Assembly (NCBI GenBank): GCA_947165675.1
Contig: CAMVBJ010000024.1
Span: forward strand, 1-48,109
Direction of reading: 5' to 3'
DNA from: an uncultured Prevotellaceae bacterium
GTDB lineage: Bacteria; Bacteroidota; Bacteroidia; Bacteroidales; Muribaculaceae
DNA length: 48,109 nucleotides
Below are positions 1 to 9,700 of the stretch, one piece after another; positions within the stretch are counted from its first letter, which is position 1, and every line of letters starts with the position of its first letter. The translations under genes were made by a program, and so were the position numbers. The notes under the pieces are model-generated. The model saw only the letters and a list, made by a program, of their open reading frames with translations. It was not told the origin of the DNA and searched no databases.

Positions 1-191
1 ATTCTCTTGGTGTGCAACATAGAAATAAATACAATAAAGACAAATGGCATCCGCACTGATTGCGAGCCTCTTGCGAGCAATCAACTTAAAAAAACTTAGC
101 GACTGGGCGTCTTCGCGTGAGGTTCGTTTGGGACTTTTCAAACAACCGTAACAACCTGTGTAACAACAATTACAACTTTATTTTTGGGAAT
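1..191. other. Intergenic sequence at window start, no gene seen
   Basis: No convincing coding region, tRNA or tmRNA is visible here. A small inverted repeat (GATTGC...GCAATC) lies near 57-81. The 9-mer GGCATCCGC at 46 recurs in two other intergenic regions, near 1538 and 39013. The window may start inside a longer intergenic region. Confidence 0.6.
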
Positions 192-319
192 GATCTAGGA
201 GTTGACCCTAAAAGATTTTTAATGCTCATTTCGCTAAGAAAACGTATTGCACGAATAGTATTTATAATAATTCGTGTAATTCGCATTAGCCCCACAGGGT
301 TAGGGCCAACATCTATATC
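192..319. repeat. 128-bp repeat element, copy A (MITE-like)
   Basis: The element begins GATCTAGGAGTTGACC and ends with the near-inverse GGCCAACATCTATATC, giving imperfect terminal inverted repeats of about 17 bp. It is exactly as long as the copy at 16236-16363. The two are nearly identical from the block ATTTCGCTAAGAAAA rightward to the end, including CGTATTGCACGAATAGTATT. No open reading frame of interest lies inside. A non-autonomous mobile element is the simplest reading. The mobilising enzyme is not in the window. Confidence 0.75.
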
Positions 320-384
320 ATTGCCTAAAAATATGGTCAATGATATAGCAGTAGTTGGCATTAGCCCCGCAGGGCTAATGCCAA
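313..384. repeat. Second terminal repeat plus 13-bp hairpin next to copy A
   Basis: The right end of copy A (CTATATCATTG, 313-323) faces a second outward copy of the same end (CAATGATATAG, 338-348), a perfect 11-bp inverted repeat. This is followed at 355-384 by a hairpin with a perfect 13-bp stem (TTGGCATTAGCCC and GGGCTAATGCCAA). It looks like a second, shorter family member inserted beside copy A. It lies downstream of smpB, whose stop codon is at 450, and the hairpin could also end transcription there. Confidence 0.6.
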
Positions 385-449
385 TTTCACCAATTTTTTA
401 CAAAGTGACGTAAAAACTGTTTTAAATTAATTCGAGTAATTAGCCTAAC

Positions 450-920
450 TTATTTCTTGAACATGCGGTCGATGCTTCGCTTGTCCTCACGTTCCTTGAT
501 GCTCTGGCGCTTGTCGTATTGCTTCTTGCCACGGCCGATGGCGATGACGAGCTTGGCAAGGCCACGCTCGTTGATGAACAGCCGCAGGGGCACAATCGAG
601 AATCCAGGCTGGAGGGTGCCCTTGGCGATATTGCGTATCTCCTTACGGTTGAGCAGGAGCTTGCGGTCACGGTGGGTGGTGTGGTTGTTGTAGGAGCCGT
701 AGGAGTACTCGGCAATGTACATGTTCTTGACCCACACCTCGCCATTGATGACCATGCAATAGGTGTCGGTCAAGCCACACTTGCCTTGACGGATGGACTT
801 GATCTCGGTCCCCGTGAGCACGATGCCGGCAGTGAAGGTCTCGATGATCTCGTAGTCGAACGTGGCCTTGCGGTTCTTGATGTTGATTGAATTGTTATTG
901 CGATGATTGTTGGCAGCCAT
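450..920 (-). CDS. smpB: SsrA-binding protein SmpB
   Basis: SmpB binds tmRNA and delivers it to stalled ribosomes for trans-translation in the cytoplasm. At 156 aa the protein has the normal family length. It shows the hallmark stretches: an early [10 protein letters not shown] strand, [16 protein letters not shown], and the basic C-terminal tail with KKQYDKR and a run of Lys/Arg/Asp/Glu that becomes helical in the ribosomal A site. The gene lies 17 bp downstream of the Yip1-type gene on the same strand, so the two are probably co-transcribed. No ssrA (tmRNA) gene is adjacent. The repeat elements at 192-384 lie just past its stop. Identification is secure. Confidence 0.97.
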   Translation of the reverse strand: MAANNHRNNNSINIKNRKATFDYEIIETFTAGIVLTGTEIKSIRQGKCGLTDTYCMVINGEVWVKNMYIAEYSYGSYNNHTTHRDRKLLLNRKEIRNIAKGTLQPGFSIVPLRLFINERGLAKLVIAIGRGKKQYDKRQSIKEREDKRSIDRMFKK

Positions 921-937
921 AGCCTCATGTATTTTTT

Positions 938-1486
938 TTATTTAATGACAAAAAGCCCGATAATCGCTTTCAGGATAACAGGCGTTAATAGCAACAGAGC
1001 CGATGAGATGATCACAAACTTGGTGACCTTGTCCTTCTTGACAAAGAGGTGATCGGTGCCACGATAGGCCATCCAGGGCAGATAGGCCATCAGGAACAGG
1101 ACGGGGGTGAAATCGCTGGGCAGCAGATGGCGCAGAATGATCAACAGCACCAGGAAGATGAGATTATAGAGGATAAAATCCTTGAGACGGGCCTTTGCGC
1201 CCTCGGTCCTGGCCAACTCGGGGTAAAAACCGCCCAAGAGGTAATAGATGATGACGTAGCTGACGGAGTAGGCCGACACGTCGATGATTCCATTGATCAA
1301 CGAGGTGCCGAAGCCGATCGTGCGGTCATAAATCATGGGTACGAAGCATGACAGTGCCAGCAAGACCATCAACGGGATGAACGCACTGCGCATGACCTGT
1401 CCCATGGGGATGTTGCTCTCCTTGATCAACTCCCATCCATACTTGGGAGCAGTGATCACACACCATATATTATGCCAGATACTCAT
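938..1486 (-). CDS. Yip1-family integral membrane protein
   Basis: A 182-aa protein with about five hydrophobic segments after a short amphipathic N-terminus ([11 protein letters not shown]). The pattern of a soluble start, a P-containing first membrane segment and clustered C-terminal membrane helices fits the Yip1/YIPF-like family (function not established in bacteria). The start at 1486 is supported by an almost exact second copy of the start region 131 bp upstream, which encodes the same first nine residues and then runs into a stop. A TATCTTTG -7 element (1638-1645) lies upstream of both copies, so the mRNA leader should contain the short ORF and a hairpin. smpB follows 17 bp downstream. 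Confidence 0.75.
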   Translation of the reverse strand: MSIWHNIWCVITAPKYGWELIKESNIPMGQVMRSAFIPLMVLLALSCFVPMIYDRTIGFGTSLINGIIDVSAYSVSYVIIYYLLGGFYPELARTEGAKARLKDFILYNLIFLVLLIILRHLLPSDFTPVLFLMAYLPWMAYRGTDHLFVKKDKVTKFVIISSALLLLTPVILKAIIGLFVIK

Positions 1487-1512
1487 AGACTGAATAATTG
1501 TGGATGAAAGAA

Positions 1513-1576
1513 CAGTTTTCAGTTTTCAGTTTTCAGCGGCATCCGCATTCATCTGTCAACTGACAACTGACAACTG
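1513..1576. repeat. Heptad-repeat hairpin in the leader of the Yip1-type gene
   Basis: The left arm (1513-1536) is three CAGTTTT units plus CAG. The right arm (1553-1576) is three units of CTGaCAA type plus CTG. The arms pair at 20 of 24 positions around a loop holding CGGCATCCG. A similar AGTTTTTAGTT tandem occurs at 25224-25260. As RNA it would form a long stem just before the downstream start codon. Confidence 0.75.
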
Positions 1577-1617
1577 TCAACCGAAATATCACACCAAATA
1601 TTATGCCAAATACTCAT
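1549..1617 (-). CDS. 22-codon leader ORF (ghost start of the Yip1-type gene)
   Basis: On the minus strand the ATG at 1617 opens a reading frame for [16 protein letters not shown] and six further residues, ending at TGA (1549-1551). Its first nine residues are identical to those of the downstream protein, and it lies between the likely promoter and the real start. It may be a translated upstream ORF or only a relic of the duplication. Expression is inferred. Confidence 0.4.
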   Translation of the reverse strand: MSIWHNIWCDISVDSCQLSVDR

Positions 1618-1637
1618 AGACTGAAAAATTGCGGATG

Positions 1638-1645
1638 CAAAGATA
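1638..1645 (-). promoter_or_regulatory. Putative -7 element for the Yip1-type gene and smpB
   Basis: CAAAGATA on the plus strand reads TATCTTTG on the minus strand, matching the Bacteroidetes -7 consensus TAnnTTTG. No clear TTG is seen at -33. It lies upstream of both the ghost start (1617) and the real start (1486). Confidence 0.5.
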
Positions 1646-1715
1646 ATAAATAATTTACAAATATAAACTGACTGTAGGAATTTTAATTTACATTAGTAAA
1701 AAAACGCCGAAACAA

Positions 1716-1746
1716 TTGGCTGAAATGTACAAAATAATTACATTTG
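1716..1746 (+). promoter_or_regulatory. Bacteroidetes-type promoter of the lipoprotein nitroreductase
   Basis: TTG at 1716-1718 is followed after 20 nt by TACATTTG at 1739-1746. This matches the -33/-7 pattern and the spacing seen at three other promoters in the window. The predicted 5' leader before the ATG at 1850 is about 100 nt. Confidence 0.7.
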
Positions 1747-1849
1747 CACCGCAAATGATTAGAATCTATCATAATCACTAATCAGTGAGGCAGTTTTCAA
1801 CGGCGACACTTAAATATAATTATTAACTCAAAATAATTTTTTAATAACG

Positions 1850-2485
1850 ATGAAGAAAATAGTATTAGCAATGACTACGATCCTGTTGACCTTAGGCGCT
1901 TGCTCGACTCCTAACGACGAGAACAAGCAAGCGGTGGCTCAGGCAGACAGCGGCCAAGCCGCAATCGAGAACATCATGACCCGCACGAGCATCCGCAAGT
2001 TCAAGGATCAGCCCGTCGAGCAAGAGAAGGTTGACATCATGCTCAAGGCAGCCATGGCGGCACCGACAGCGGTCAACTTGCAGCCGTGGCACTTTATCGT
2101 CATTACCGACAAGCAGACCATCGGCCTGCTGTCAGGTCAGCAACCCACCAATGCTCCGCTACTGATTGCCGTCTGTGGCGACACTGACAAGACCACCATG
2201 CCCGACGGCAAGGGCAAGCTGCCCGACTTCTGGGTAGAGGACGTGTCGGCAGCTACCGAGAACCTGTTGCTTGCCGCCCACGCCCTGGGATTAGGCGCAG
2301 TGTGGACAGGAGCTTATCCTGCCATGGACCGTGTTGCCGACATTGCCAATGTGCTGAATTGCCCGCAGAACATCATTCCGCTGGCTGTAGTGCGCATCGG
2401 TTATCCTGACGAGTCGCCAGCCCCCAAGGACAAGTTCAAGGAGGAGAACGTGAGCTATAACAAGTTTGGAGGCAAGAAAGGATAA
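1850..2485 (+). CDS. Lipoprotein with nitroreductase-family domain
   Basis: A 211-aa protein starting with a lipoprotein signal peptide (MKKIVLAMTTILLTLGAC, lipobox cysteine at residue 18), then a short polar linker, then an FMN-dependent nitroreductase fold: the early TRTSIRKFKDQPV, AAPTAVNLQPWHFIV, and the later ENLLLAAHALGLGAVWTG motif. The family reduces nitro compounds, quinones or related substrates using NAD(P)H and FMN in the cytoplasm. Here the signal places the enzyme in the envelope, where flavin and reductant supply is not obvious. The gene is monocistronic, converges on the EpsG-like gene, and is followed by a hairpin at 2512-2555. The substrate cannot be told from sequence. Confidence 0.85.
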   Translation: MKKIVLAMTTILLTLGACSTPNDENKQAVAQADSGQAAIENIMTRTSIRKFKDQPVEQEKVDIMLKAAMAAPTAVNLQPWHFIVITDKQTIGLLSGQQPTNAPLLIAVCGDTDKTTMPDGKGKLPDFWVEDVSAATENLLLAAHALGLGAVWTGAYPAMDRVADIANVLNCPQNIIPLAVVRIGYPDESPAPKDKFKEENVSYNKFGGKKG

Positions 2486-2511
2486 TCCCCTCGCCCACCC
2501 TGAAGAATGAT

Positions 2512-2555
2512 CAATCATCCCGTTCATTTGCCTCATGCAATGGACGGGATGATTG
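2512..2555. terminator. Hairpin between convergent genes
   Basis: CAATCATCCCGTTCATTTGC (2512-2531) pairs with 2537-2555 with few mismatches around a 5-nt loop. There is no T-run on either side, so intrinsic termination is uncertain. Its place between two converging genes makes a bidirectional terminator or mRNA 3'-end stabiliser plausible. Confidence 0.5.
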
Positions 2556-2564
2556 GTATATCGC

Positions 2565-3719
2565 TCAGAAGAGGAAAGTCTGGTAAAGTTCGGGCGTATA
2601 GATGCTGCCACGGATGGTCACTGCCTTGTGAAGCTCGTAGAAGATGTAATAGAAATTGATGGCAGCGATAGCGGCTAAGGCGACCCACTTGCGCGCCCTC
2701 CACAGGTAGCACATCGTGTAGCTGATCATCACCAGGAAACAGCATCTCATCAAGTCGCCGGGGCGGCTCAGATACTGGGTCGTATTGCCCATGAGGTTGA
2801 GATAACCCAAGTGCAATAAGGAGAATCGAAACAAGGCCGACAAGCCAAGGTCGGACGAAAACATGCGCTTAATGGATGGATAATACCAGATGATGATGCA
2901 TCCCGTCAACAAGGGGAAGAGCCTGGCTGGACCAATCACAGGCCTGAAGGCATAGGTGACATCGGTATTGAACAGACGATAGTAGTGACCATAGCCCACA
3001 AGGGCGAACAACTGGCCCACCTGGTCAAAACACCACTTGATCCACTGTGGGAATGAGCCTAAAACGACACATGCAACAAGCAGTGCATAGGGCAGCCAGC
3101 GCTTGGCGCCACGCACAGGGATCAGGGGGACAAAATACAGCGGAATGAGGAGAATGGCCATCTTGTGAATCAGCATGGCCACGATTGAGATCAGGCAATA
3201 TAGCCAGAAGCGCCGTCTCACGATCAATTCAATGAGAACGACCAGGAGACACTCGATAATCGCCTGTCGTATTGTGCTCATCCACCAGATGTAGTAAGGT
3301 CCAAGAAACAGGCACAGGGCAATCCATGGCAACAACACCTTGCGGTGGCGCAAGGCATAGGTCAGCAACACAATGTGCAGCATGGCCCAGAAGCCAAAGA
3401 AGGCTGCATAGTGCATGCCCATCTGGGCCATCATGCTGGAAATGTAATGGAAGCCTGGCTCGAAATTTTCCCGAGAGAAATCTCCCAGGGACTGCATGCT
3501 CACGTAGTAGTCATAGTACATGCTGTAATCCCACGAAGTGAGCCACCGCACCGATGATATGGTAATGTAAAGCAACACCGCTGTGACAATCTCCCAAGAG
3601 TGGAGCGGCAACACTGTCCCGCCCGAAGCTATCGCCAGTTGCTCACGCCGATTCACATGCCAGCCTAACAAGGCTATCATGGTGGCGGTTCCGCAATAGA
3701 CAATGAGGCTCTGAATCAT
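2565..3719 (-). CDS. EpsG-like polytopic membrane protein
   Basis: A 384-aa protein with around ten hydrophobic segments. The loop sequences TSSVRWLTSWDYSMYYDYY, PGFHYISSMMAQMG and YYIWWMSTIRQAIIECLL resemble EpsG or Wzy-like proteins that polymerise or handle exopolysaccharide. The WMSxxRQ motif is typical of the EpsG group in Bacteroidetes. It follows sprA by 12 bp on the same strand, so it is likely transcribed with it. No other polysaccharide genes are nearby, so a role in a standard capsule locus is not supported. Annotation as EpsG-like is by overall resemblance only. Confidence 0.7.
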   Translation of the reverse strand: MIQSLIVYCGTATMIALLGWHVNRREQLAIASGGTVLPLHSWEIVTAVLLYITISSVRWLTSWDYSMYYDYYVSMQSLGDFSRENFEPGFHYISSMMAQMGMHYAAFFGFWAMLHIVLLTYALRHRKVLLPWIALCLFLGPYYIWWMSTIRQAIIECLLVVLIELIVRRRFWLYCLISIVAMLIHKMAILLIPLYFVPLIPVRGAKRWLPYALLVACVVLGSFPQWIKWCFDQVGQLFALVGYGHYYRLFNTDVTYAFRPVIGPARLFPLLTGCIIIWYYPSIKRMFSSDLGLSALFRFSLLHLGYLNLMGNTTQYLSRPGDLMRCCFLVMISYTMCYLWRARKWVALAAIAAINFYYIFYELHKAVTIRGSIYTPELYQTFLF

Positions 3720-3731
3720 GGCAACCTAACT

Positions 3732-6700
3732 TTACTTGACAAGAGACATGTTGATGGTGAGACCGTAATTGCTGTTGGTCGTCGGATAGGCCGAGGTCGA
3801 TACCAGTGGCGTGTTGGTCTGGTAGTCAAAGTAGGCGCCCATCGTGATGCGCTTGCTGACAACATAATTGGCCGTGAAATTGACACTCCACGTGCGGGTA
3901 CCGCTGGTAGCCTGGGCCGTGTTGAGATCAATCTTGCGAATCAATGCCGTGTTGCTCGACATCTTCACGTTGAGGTTGAAAGTGAGGTCATTATTGACAT
4001 TCTGCTGCTTGGACTTGATCTTGAGCACCTTGTTGAAGTTGGCAATCTTGTAACTGCCACCCAGGGTGAATGACCTGCTCGAAGCCTCGACAAGCTGTCC
4101 TGCTGAGGAATTAAGCGTCAATGTGCGCTGATCATCAAACTGCAAGTTCAACGAGAGATCATTGAAGAAGGTCGCATTGAAGCCAATGAGCGGCGCAAAC
4201 TTCTCGGTCAAGGAGATGGACGAGATGTTGTAAGGCGATGACGGGATGGCACCACCCGTGAGAACGTCACGCGTAAAGCCGAGGCCATTACCGATGGTCA
4301 CCCAATCGGTGAATGAGTTATAGGAGCCTACACTGTAAACACACTGGTAAGCATGGGTCAGCGTGAAGTTCTTGAACAACCTCTTGAAAAATGGAATGCG
4401 CATCAGACCGTCATAGGAGACTCGCCAGTTGGGCAGAATGCTCTTGATGCCGGGGAAGGGATTAAGGTTAACCTTCTTGGCATCCTGACCTGAATAAGCC
4501 GCCATGAATGCGGGAATCAGCACATCGCTGCTCGACGTGTTGACGGCGCCGTTTTCAATGCTATAGGTATTGCCTGCCATCGCAGTGTTCTGCAAGAAGC
4601 CCGCGTGAGGATATGTAACGCCCATGTACTGCTGCTGCAACCGGTCGGCAACAATAGGGATATTCTCGAGGAACTTGTCAAAGACGTCACTGTGGTAGTT
4701 ATCATCGGCCTTGACTGTCCTCATGGCGGTCTTCAGGGCTATATGAGTCTTGGTGTAGCTGCCGCCGAAGAGGACCGTCGGATTGTCATACATGAACTGA
4801 ATCTGGTTAGTACGGTTATCGGTACGGTTACCAGTCAATGTGATCTTGAGACCAGAAATGGGCTCAAGTTGAACCTCGGCATTAAACTCGTTAGTACAGC
4901 CATAGAGGGCTGGCGTCGTCTGGCTCTTATCATTCAAGAGCCAGTTGTGGTCAATGGCCTTGTCGATGTAGGACTGATCAGCGAAACCGAATGCGAAGCC
5001 TAAACCAGGAGCCATCACGTCGTAGTGGGTCGTTTGACCGAAGATGTCACCAATATCAGGTATAAACTGTGGAATCGTGAGCGAAGTGGTCTTCTTGAGT
5101 CTCAGGTTAACGCTACGCACGCTCATGAGGACGCGACTCATATACTGAGCAGCCTCGGTGAAGAAGTTGTGACGCTCCTCGCCTTTGATCTCGGTGATCG
5201 TGAACTTCAGGTTCTCCTCGCCCAGGGTAATGATTTCCACATTATCCTTATCCTTGACCTTGAACTCTACCTTGAAGGGCTCATCCTTGGTCGTGGTTGC
5301 TGTCACCTTGACCTTCTTGACACCCAACTTGTGGTTGATGATAATGGCCGTGTCGGGACTCAACTTGATGGTACGGCTGAACTTCTTGGGTTTCTCCTTC
5401 TTGGCGGGTTTAGAGCGCTTTGAGGATTTGCTCGAGAATCGTTCATCTACCTTCTTAAGGTATGGAATCTTGCTATAGAACTGCTCCAGACTGAAGCGTC
5501 CGTCAAGAGAGCGGGTCGTCTGGTTGGCAATCGTGTTGCCAGTCGAGACGCCACCCACGATAGAACCACGATCCCAGCGATAGATTGAATTATAGGATAA
5601 ACTGGCGTTGATCCAACTCAAAATGGGAATCTGGCTGAAGGGAGCCTTGTAGCTCACGTTGAAAGTCTGGTTGTAGGCCCATGGTGTACCCAAGTCCTTG
5701 ATAGACCTCATTACCGAGTCACGCCAGTCACGATATTTGTCAGGGAGTAGTTTCCTGTTGACCTGTCCCACGGGTTCCAGAATATGGGCGGTGGTATTGC
5801 TGTTGAAGGATGCCGTGAGTGACTTAGTGAAGCTCCATGACAGTGCAAACTGGCGATCCCACAAGAAGTTCTTGCTGACGGCGACAGGAAGCTCAACATC
5901 AATGCCAGTCTCGTTACGAGTCTGCTGCTCGTAGTAGTAGCGAGAGATATTGGTGCTGAATGCGACATTCGAGGGCAACCAGTGGATCTCCCAATCGCGG
6001 AAGAACTTCATGTTCTTGTTCTTCTCGTTGATGAAGTAGGAGAAGGGCTTGAATGGCTTGGCATAGGGGGTCCAGTTATATTGCATACTGCCCCTGTAAT
6101 CGTTGGTATTCTCGTAGACGTTCTCTGGGTCGTTCATGTGCTGCTTGTTGAACGAGTAGCTGAACGAGAAGTTAGTAGGATCCCACGGCATGGGATTCTT
6201 CATCGTCTTGACATCGAATTTAAGACCCGATATCGAGAAGTTCTTGGCCGTGCGCTGGGTAACGGCAAAGTTCATAATGCTGTCCTTCTGCTCCTTGGTC
6301 TCACAGATGTCGATAGACTCCTTCAATTCCACATCCTGATCCAGCGGGTTGTACTTGGGCGTGGTCTTCTCATTACTGTAGGAATAGTAAATGGGAGCAT
6401 GGAGTTTTACTTTCTCAGGGATAAAGCGGCCTAGGTCGGTCTGAACAGCCACGTTGTACTGGTCATAGTTATCAAGACGACGCATGGACAGGCTCTGGTC
6501 AATCGAACCGAATCCCGCCGTCTCCTTATGGAAGCCGAGATTGACAGTCGCGATATCACTCATAGACAGTGTCATGCTGGCCTTAGCAGCCCAACCGCCC
6601 TCGCTATCGAAGTCAGTCACGCGCAACTCATCCACCCAGACGACGCAACTCTTGGTCGTGGGAGAGTTGTTACGGACACCTATCAATATCACACGAACCT

Positions 6701-9700
6701 TGCTCAACGCCGGGTTACCGACCACATATACCTTGTTATTGGGGTGGTCATCGTCCACATCCTGGTAACGTGCTGAATAGCTTACTCCGTCAATGCCAGC
6801 CATCTTGTCGGCATTGCGGTTTTTCTTGGCATTGACGAGCACATCAAGATTGATGTCAAGCATGTTCTCCTCGGGCCAAACCTTGAGACGGTCGCTCGAA
6901 CTGTTAGTGCTGTAACGGCCAGCGGGAGTCACCGTCAAGGGGATCTCATACTCGTAATAGTTGTTTTTCACATCTGAGCCGAGGCGCACAAACAAGGAGA
7001 CGTCTCCGTTGCGCAGGTTAGACTCGTTATTGATTGTTGCCTCGTTGTGGACAAACATCTGCAAGCGCTTATAAGTGCGCAGGTCGAGATCGGTATTGCG
7101 GTAAACGCCACGGGCATCTCCAGCATCAAGGTCATTGACCGTAAGTTGCATTGACTGCTCATTGAGCTGGGTAATCTGGGATTGTCCACTATCGATAATG
7201 CGGGAAACGCCAGGAGGCAAAACGTAGTTTACAGGTTCACGCGAGGCGTTCTCCTCGATGTTAACTGTATTGATACTGATATTGCCGTTGGCAGGCTGTT
7301 CGCCACGCATGTTCAGGTTATACTTGTAGTTACGCCACTCACCGCGCACAAGTTCCAATGACGCAAAGCGCAAGTGGGTCGTGGCATGGAAGTCCGTCAT
7401 GAACATACGCATGAAACGGATGGTCGAGAAATCTTGAATATTGCCCACCTTCTTCTGGTAGCTGGCCAGAGGGATAGTGAACTGATACCAAGTTGCCACT
7501 TGGGTCTCTCCATTGCGGGTATGCACGTTGGCCACCTGCTTGTCGGTGATAAAGTTCTTGCCTACGCGCATGGAGTCAGGATGAATCGCTACCTTGTACT
7601 GGAAATAACGCTCATACTCATTGAGGGTGTTATCCTGGTTGATGTCCTCGACATCGGGGGTCGAACGGGATGTCTGGTACTGGGAATCATCAGCATCGCT
7701 CTGTGACAACGAGTTACCTTCGGTGCCGTTATAGTGCTTATAGCGGTCGATGATTGAGTAACGATTCTGATCATAGTAGTTGTGACGATAGAAGGCGTAA
7801 TTGTCACTTGCCGGGTCGTTTAACGGCGAAAATGGATTTTCCCGCATGGCCGCTATTGTCGATTCAGGCATGTCTCTTTGCAACTCATTCAAGAATGCGG
7901 CATAGGTCGGATGAGTGAACTCCTCAGCAGTAGAGAGACCATCAAGACCCACGTCCTGCAGGATGCGGGCACCATTGGTGTTATCGAAGGCGTAGGTTAA
8001 CGATGACTGAGTGGCAACCTTACCCCAAATCGTGGTGGTAACATAGGTTGAGTCACCATTAATGGGAAGACCGTTTTCGTAGCTCTTGTATCCATCCTTG
8101 AGAATATCCTCACTGACCTCACCCAAGTTGAAATAGAGCGAGCCACCATCACTATTATTCAGATCTGGATCCATAAACGGGTCAAGCATCCAGAACTGAA
8201 TATACTCGATATTGGACTGTTCAAAGTTAGTATTGTCAATCTTACGCATGATACCACCCCATCGTTTCTCGGGGTAAAGCAGTGAACCATCCTCTTTATT
8301 CACGTATGTACCGTCCAAGTTATAAGGACCGCGTTCCTGGGGATAGAATGAGAGGTTCAACGTCTGAATGACAGACGACTCACCATAGTTGAGCTCACGG
8401 CCAGGGAACACTTCACTGAAGGCAACTTCACGCGCATAAGGATAGGACAAAGCATCCAAGTCATTCTTGATATAGCCTGGAGCATAGGAAGAATTGCGCT
8501 GAGTAAACAGACGGTCCACATAGTACCACGAGAGCAGAGCGCGGCTCTTGCCATAAGCCAAATCATCTTCGGGGAAGAGTAGCGAATTGGCCATGGCGTC
8601 GTTGGGTGTCGATGCCAGGAACCAAGAATAAGGCGAGCGCATATCGATACCCGACTGGGTGGATTCAAAGTCATCAATGTAAGAACTACCTGAGTTAGAA
8701 CCCGTCTTAGCCTGGTGGGGCACCAATTGGGCAAAGTCACCTCGGAAGTTCAAAGTAGAGGGCGCTACGGCATTGACGGTAGGTATCTTGTTGAGCAAGT
8801 TGGTCAGCCACATGAACTGAGTGTTATAAGACATATTCACGCCCCATATTGTATTATTGACCAACTCCTTACCGATGGCGACCTTGTCACCGATAGCCTT
8901 CTCGCCATAATGCATAATGGTACCACCGATATGGAAATCCTTATTAAAGGCATAATCCAAGTCAAGTCCTAATAGTGTCTTGCGTTGCATGCTGAATGTG
9001 GACTGATTCTCGAGTGATACACTGATGTTGGTACCGGCATCGATTATGCTCTGGTTGGTAATCGTCACAGTACCCATGGTGTAGTCCACGGTATAATCAC
9101 TATTCTCGGTCAGGGTAACACCTCCAGCGGTAACGACAACCGATCCGCGTGCCACATTGGTGGCGTTCAGGCGAATAACGCTACCTGAGCTGGACTGGTA
9201 TTCACCCGCAAGGACAAACTTGTTCTTGTCACTGAATTGCTGGGCAACAGTCAACGTCGAGTCATAGAGCTCAGTGTAGATATACTTCTGGGCAAGTGCA
9301 TCATCCTGGAACTTGGAACGCAGATGCTCACCAAAAGGCTCTACAACCGGGAAAATGATCTTACCTGTCGAAGACTGTACCGTATATCCTTCCAAGTAAT
9401 CGAAGCGGCCATCGATGTTGGTCTCTTGATTAGCGTCCAAGCGGTCCAAGTTCATCACTTGCAGCAATGGTGTGCCATTGATAGCACCTGCAGGAATATA
9501 GGTTAACTCGTTACCCGTGGTGTCACTCAGGTACTTGATATTGAGTTTGAAGTTGTTCTTCTGAATCGAGTAAGCGCCAAGTGCATACACATTCTTCATC
9601 GCCAGATCCCACATGGGATAATAGGGCGACGAAGTGGTTCCCTTCAGCATCTTGACATACAGCGATTGGTCCGATGAAGTAATATCGCTGGAGAACTCAC

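Larger units (their letters stand above)
1460..1637. repeat. 47-bp direct repeat duplicating a start-codon region
   Basis: Positions 1460-1506 and 1591-1637 match at 43 of 47 bases with a constant offset of 131 bp. Each copy carries the 5' leader, start codon and first codons of the Yip1-type gene. The DNA between them, about 84 bp, contains a heptad-repeat hairpin. This is either a local duplication followed by insertion of the hairpin or an insertion that duplicated its target. Confidence 0.85.

Noticed and set aside
117-413. Open frame of 98 aa across repeat copy A
   Set aside because: It lies within the repeat element and its hairpins, has low-complexity composition, and lacks any domain or conserved look.
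519-890. Plus-strand 123-aa frame opposite smpB
   Set aside because: It is the antisense shadow of a securely identified gene. Many similar long antisense frames occur opposite sprA, proS and others.
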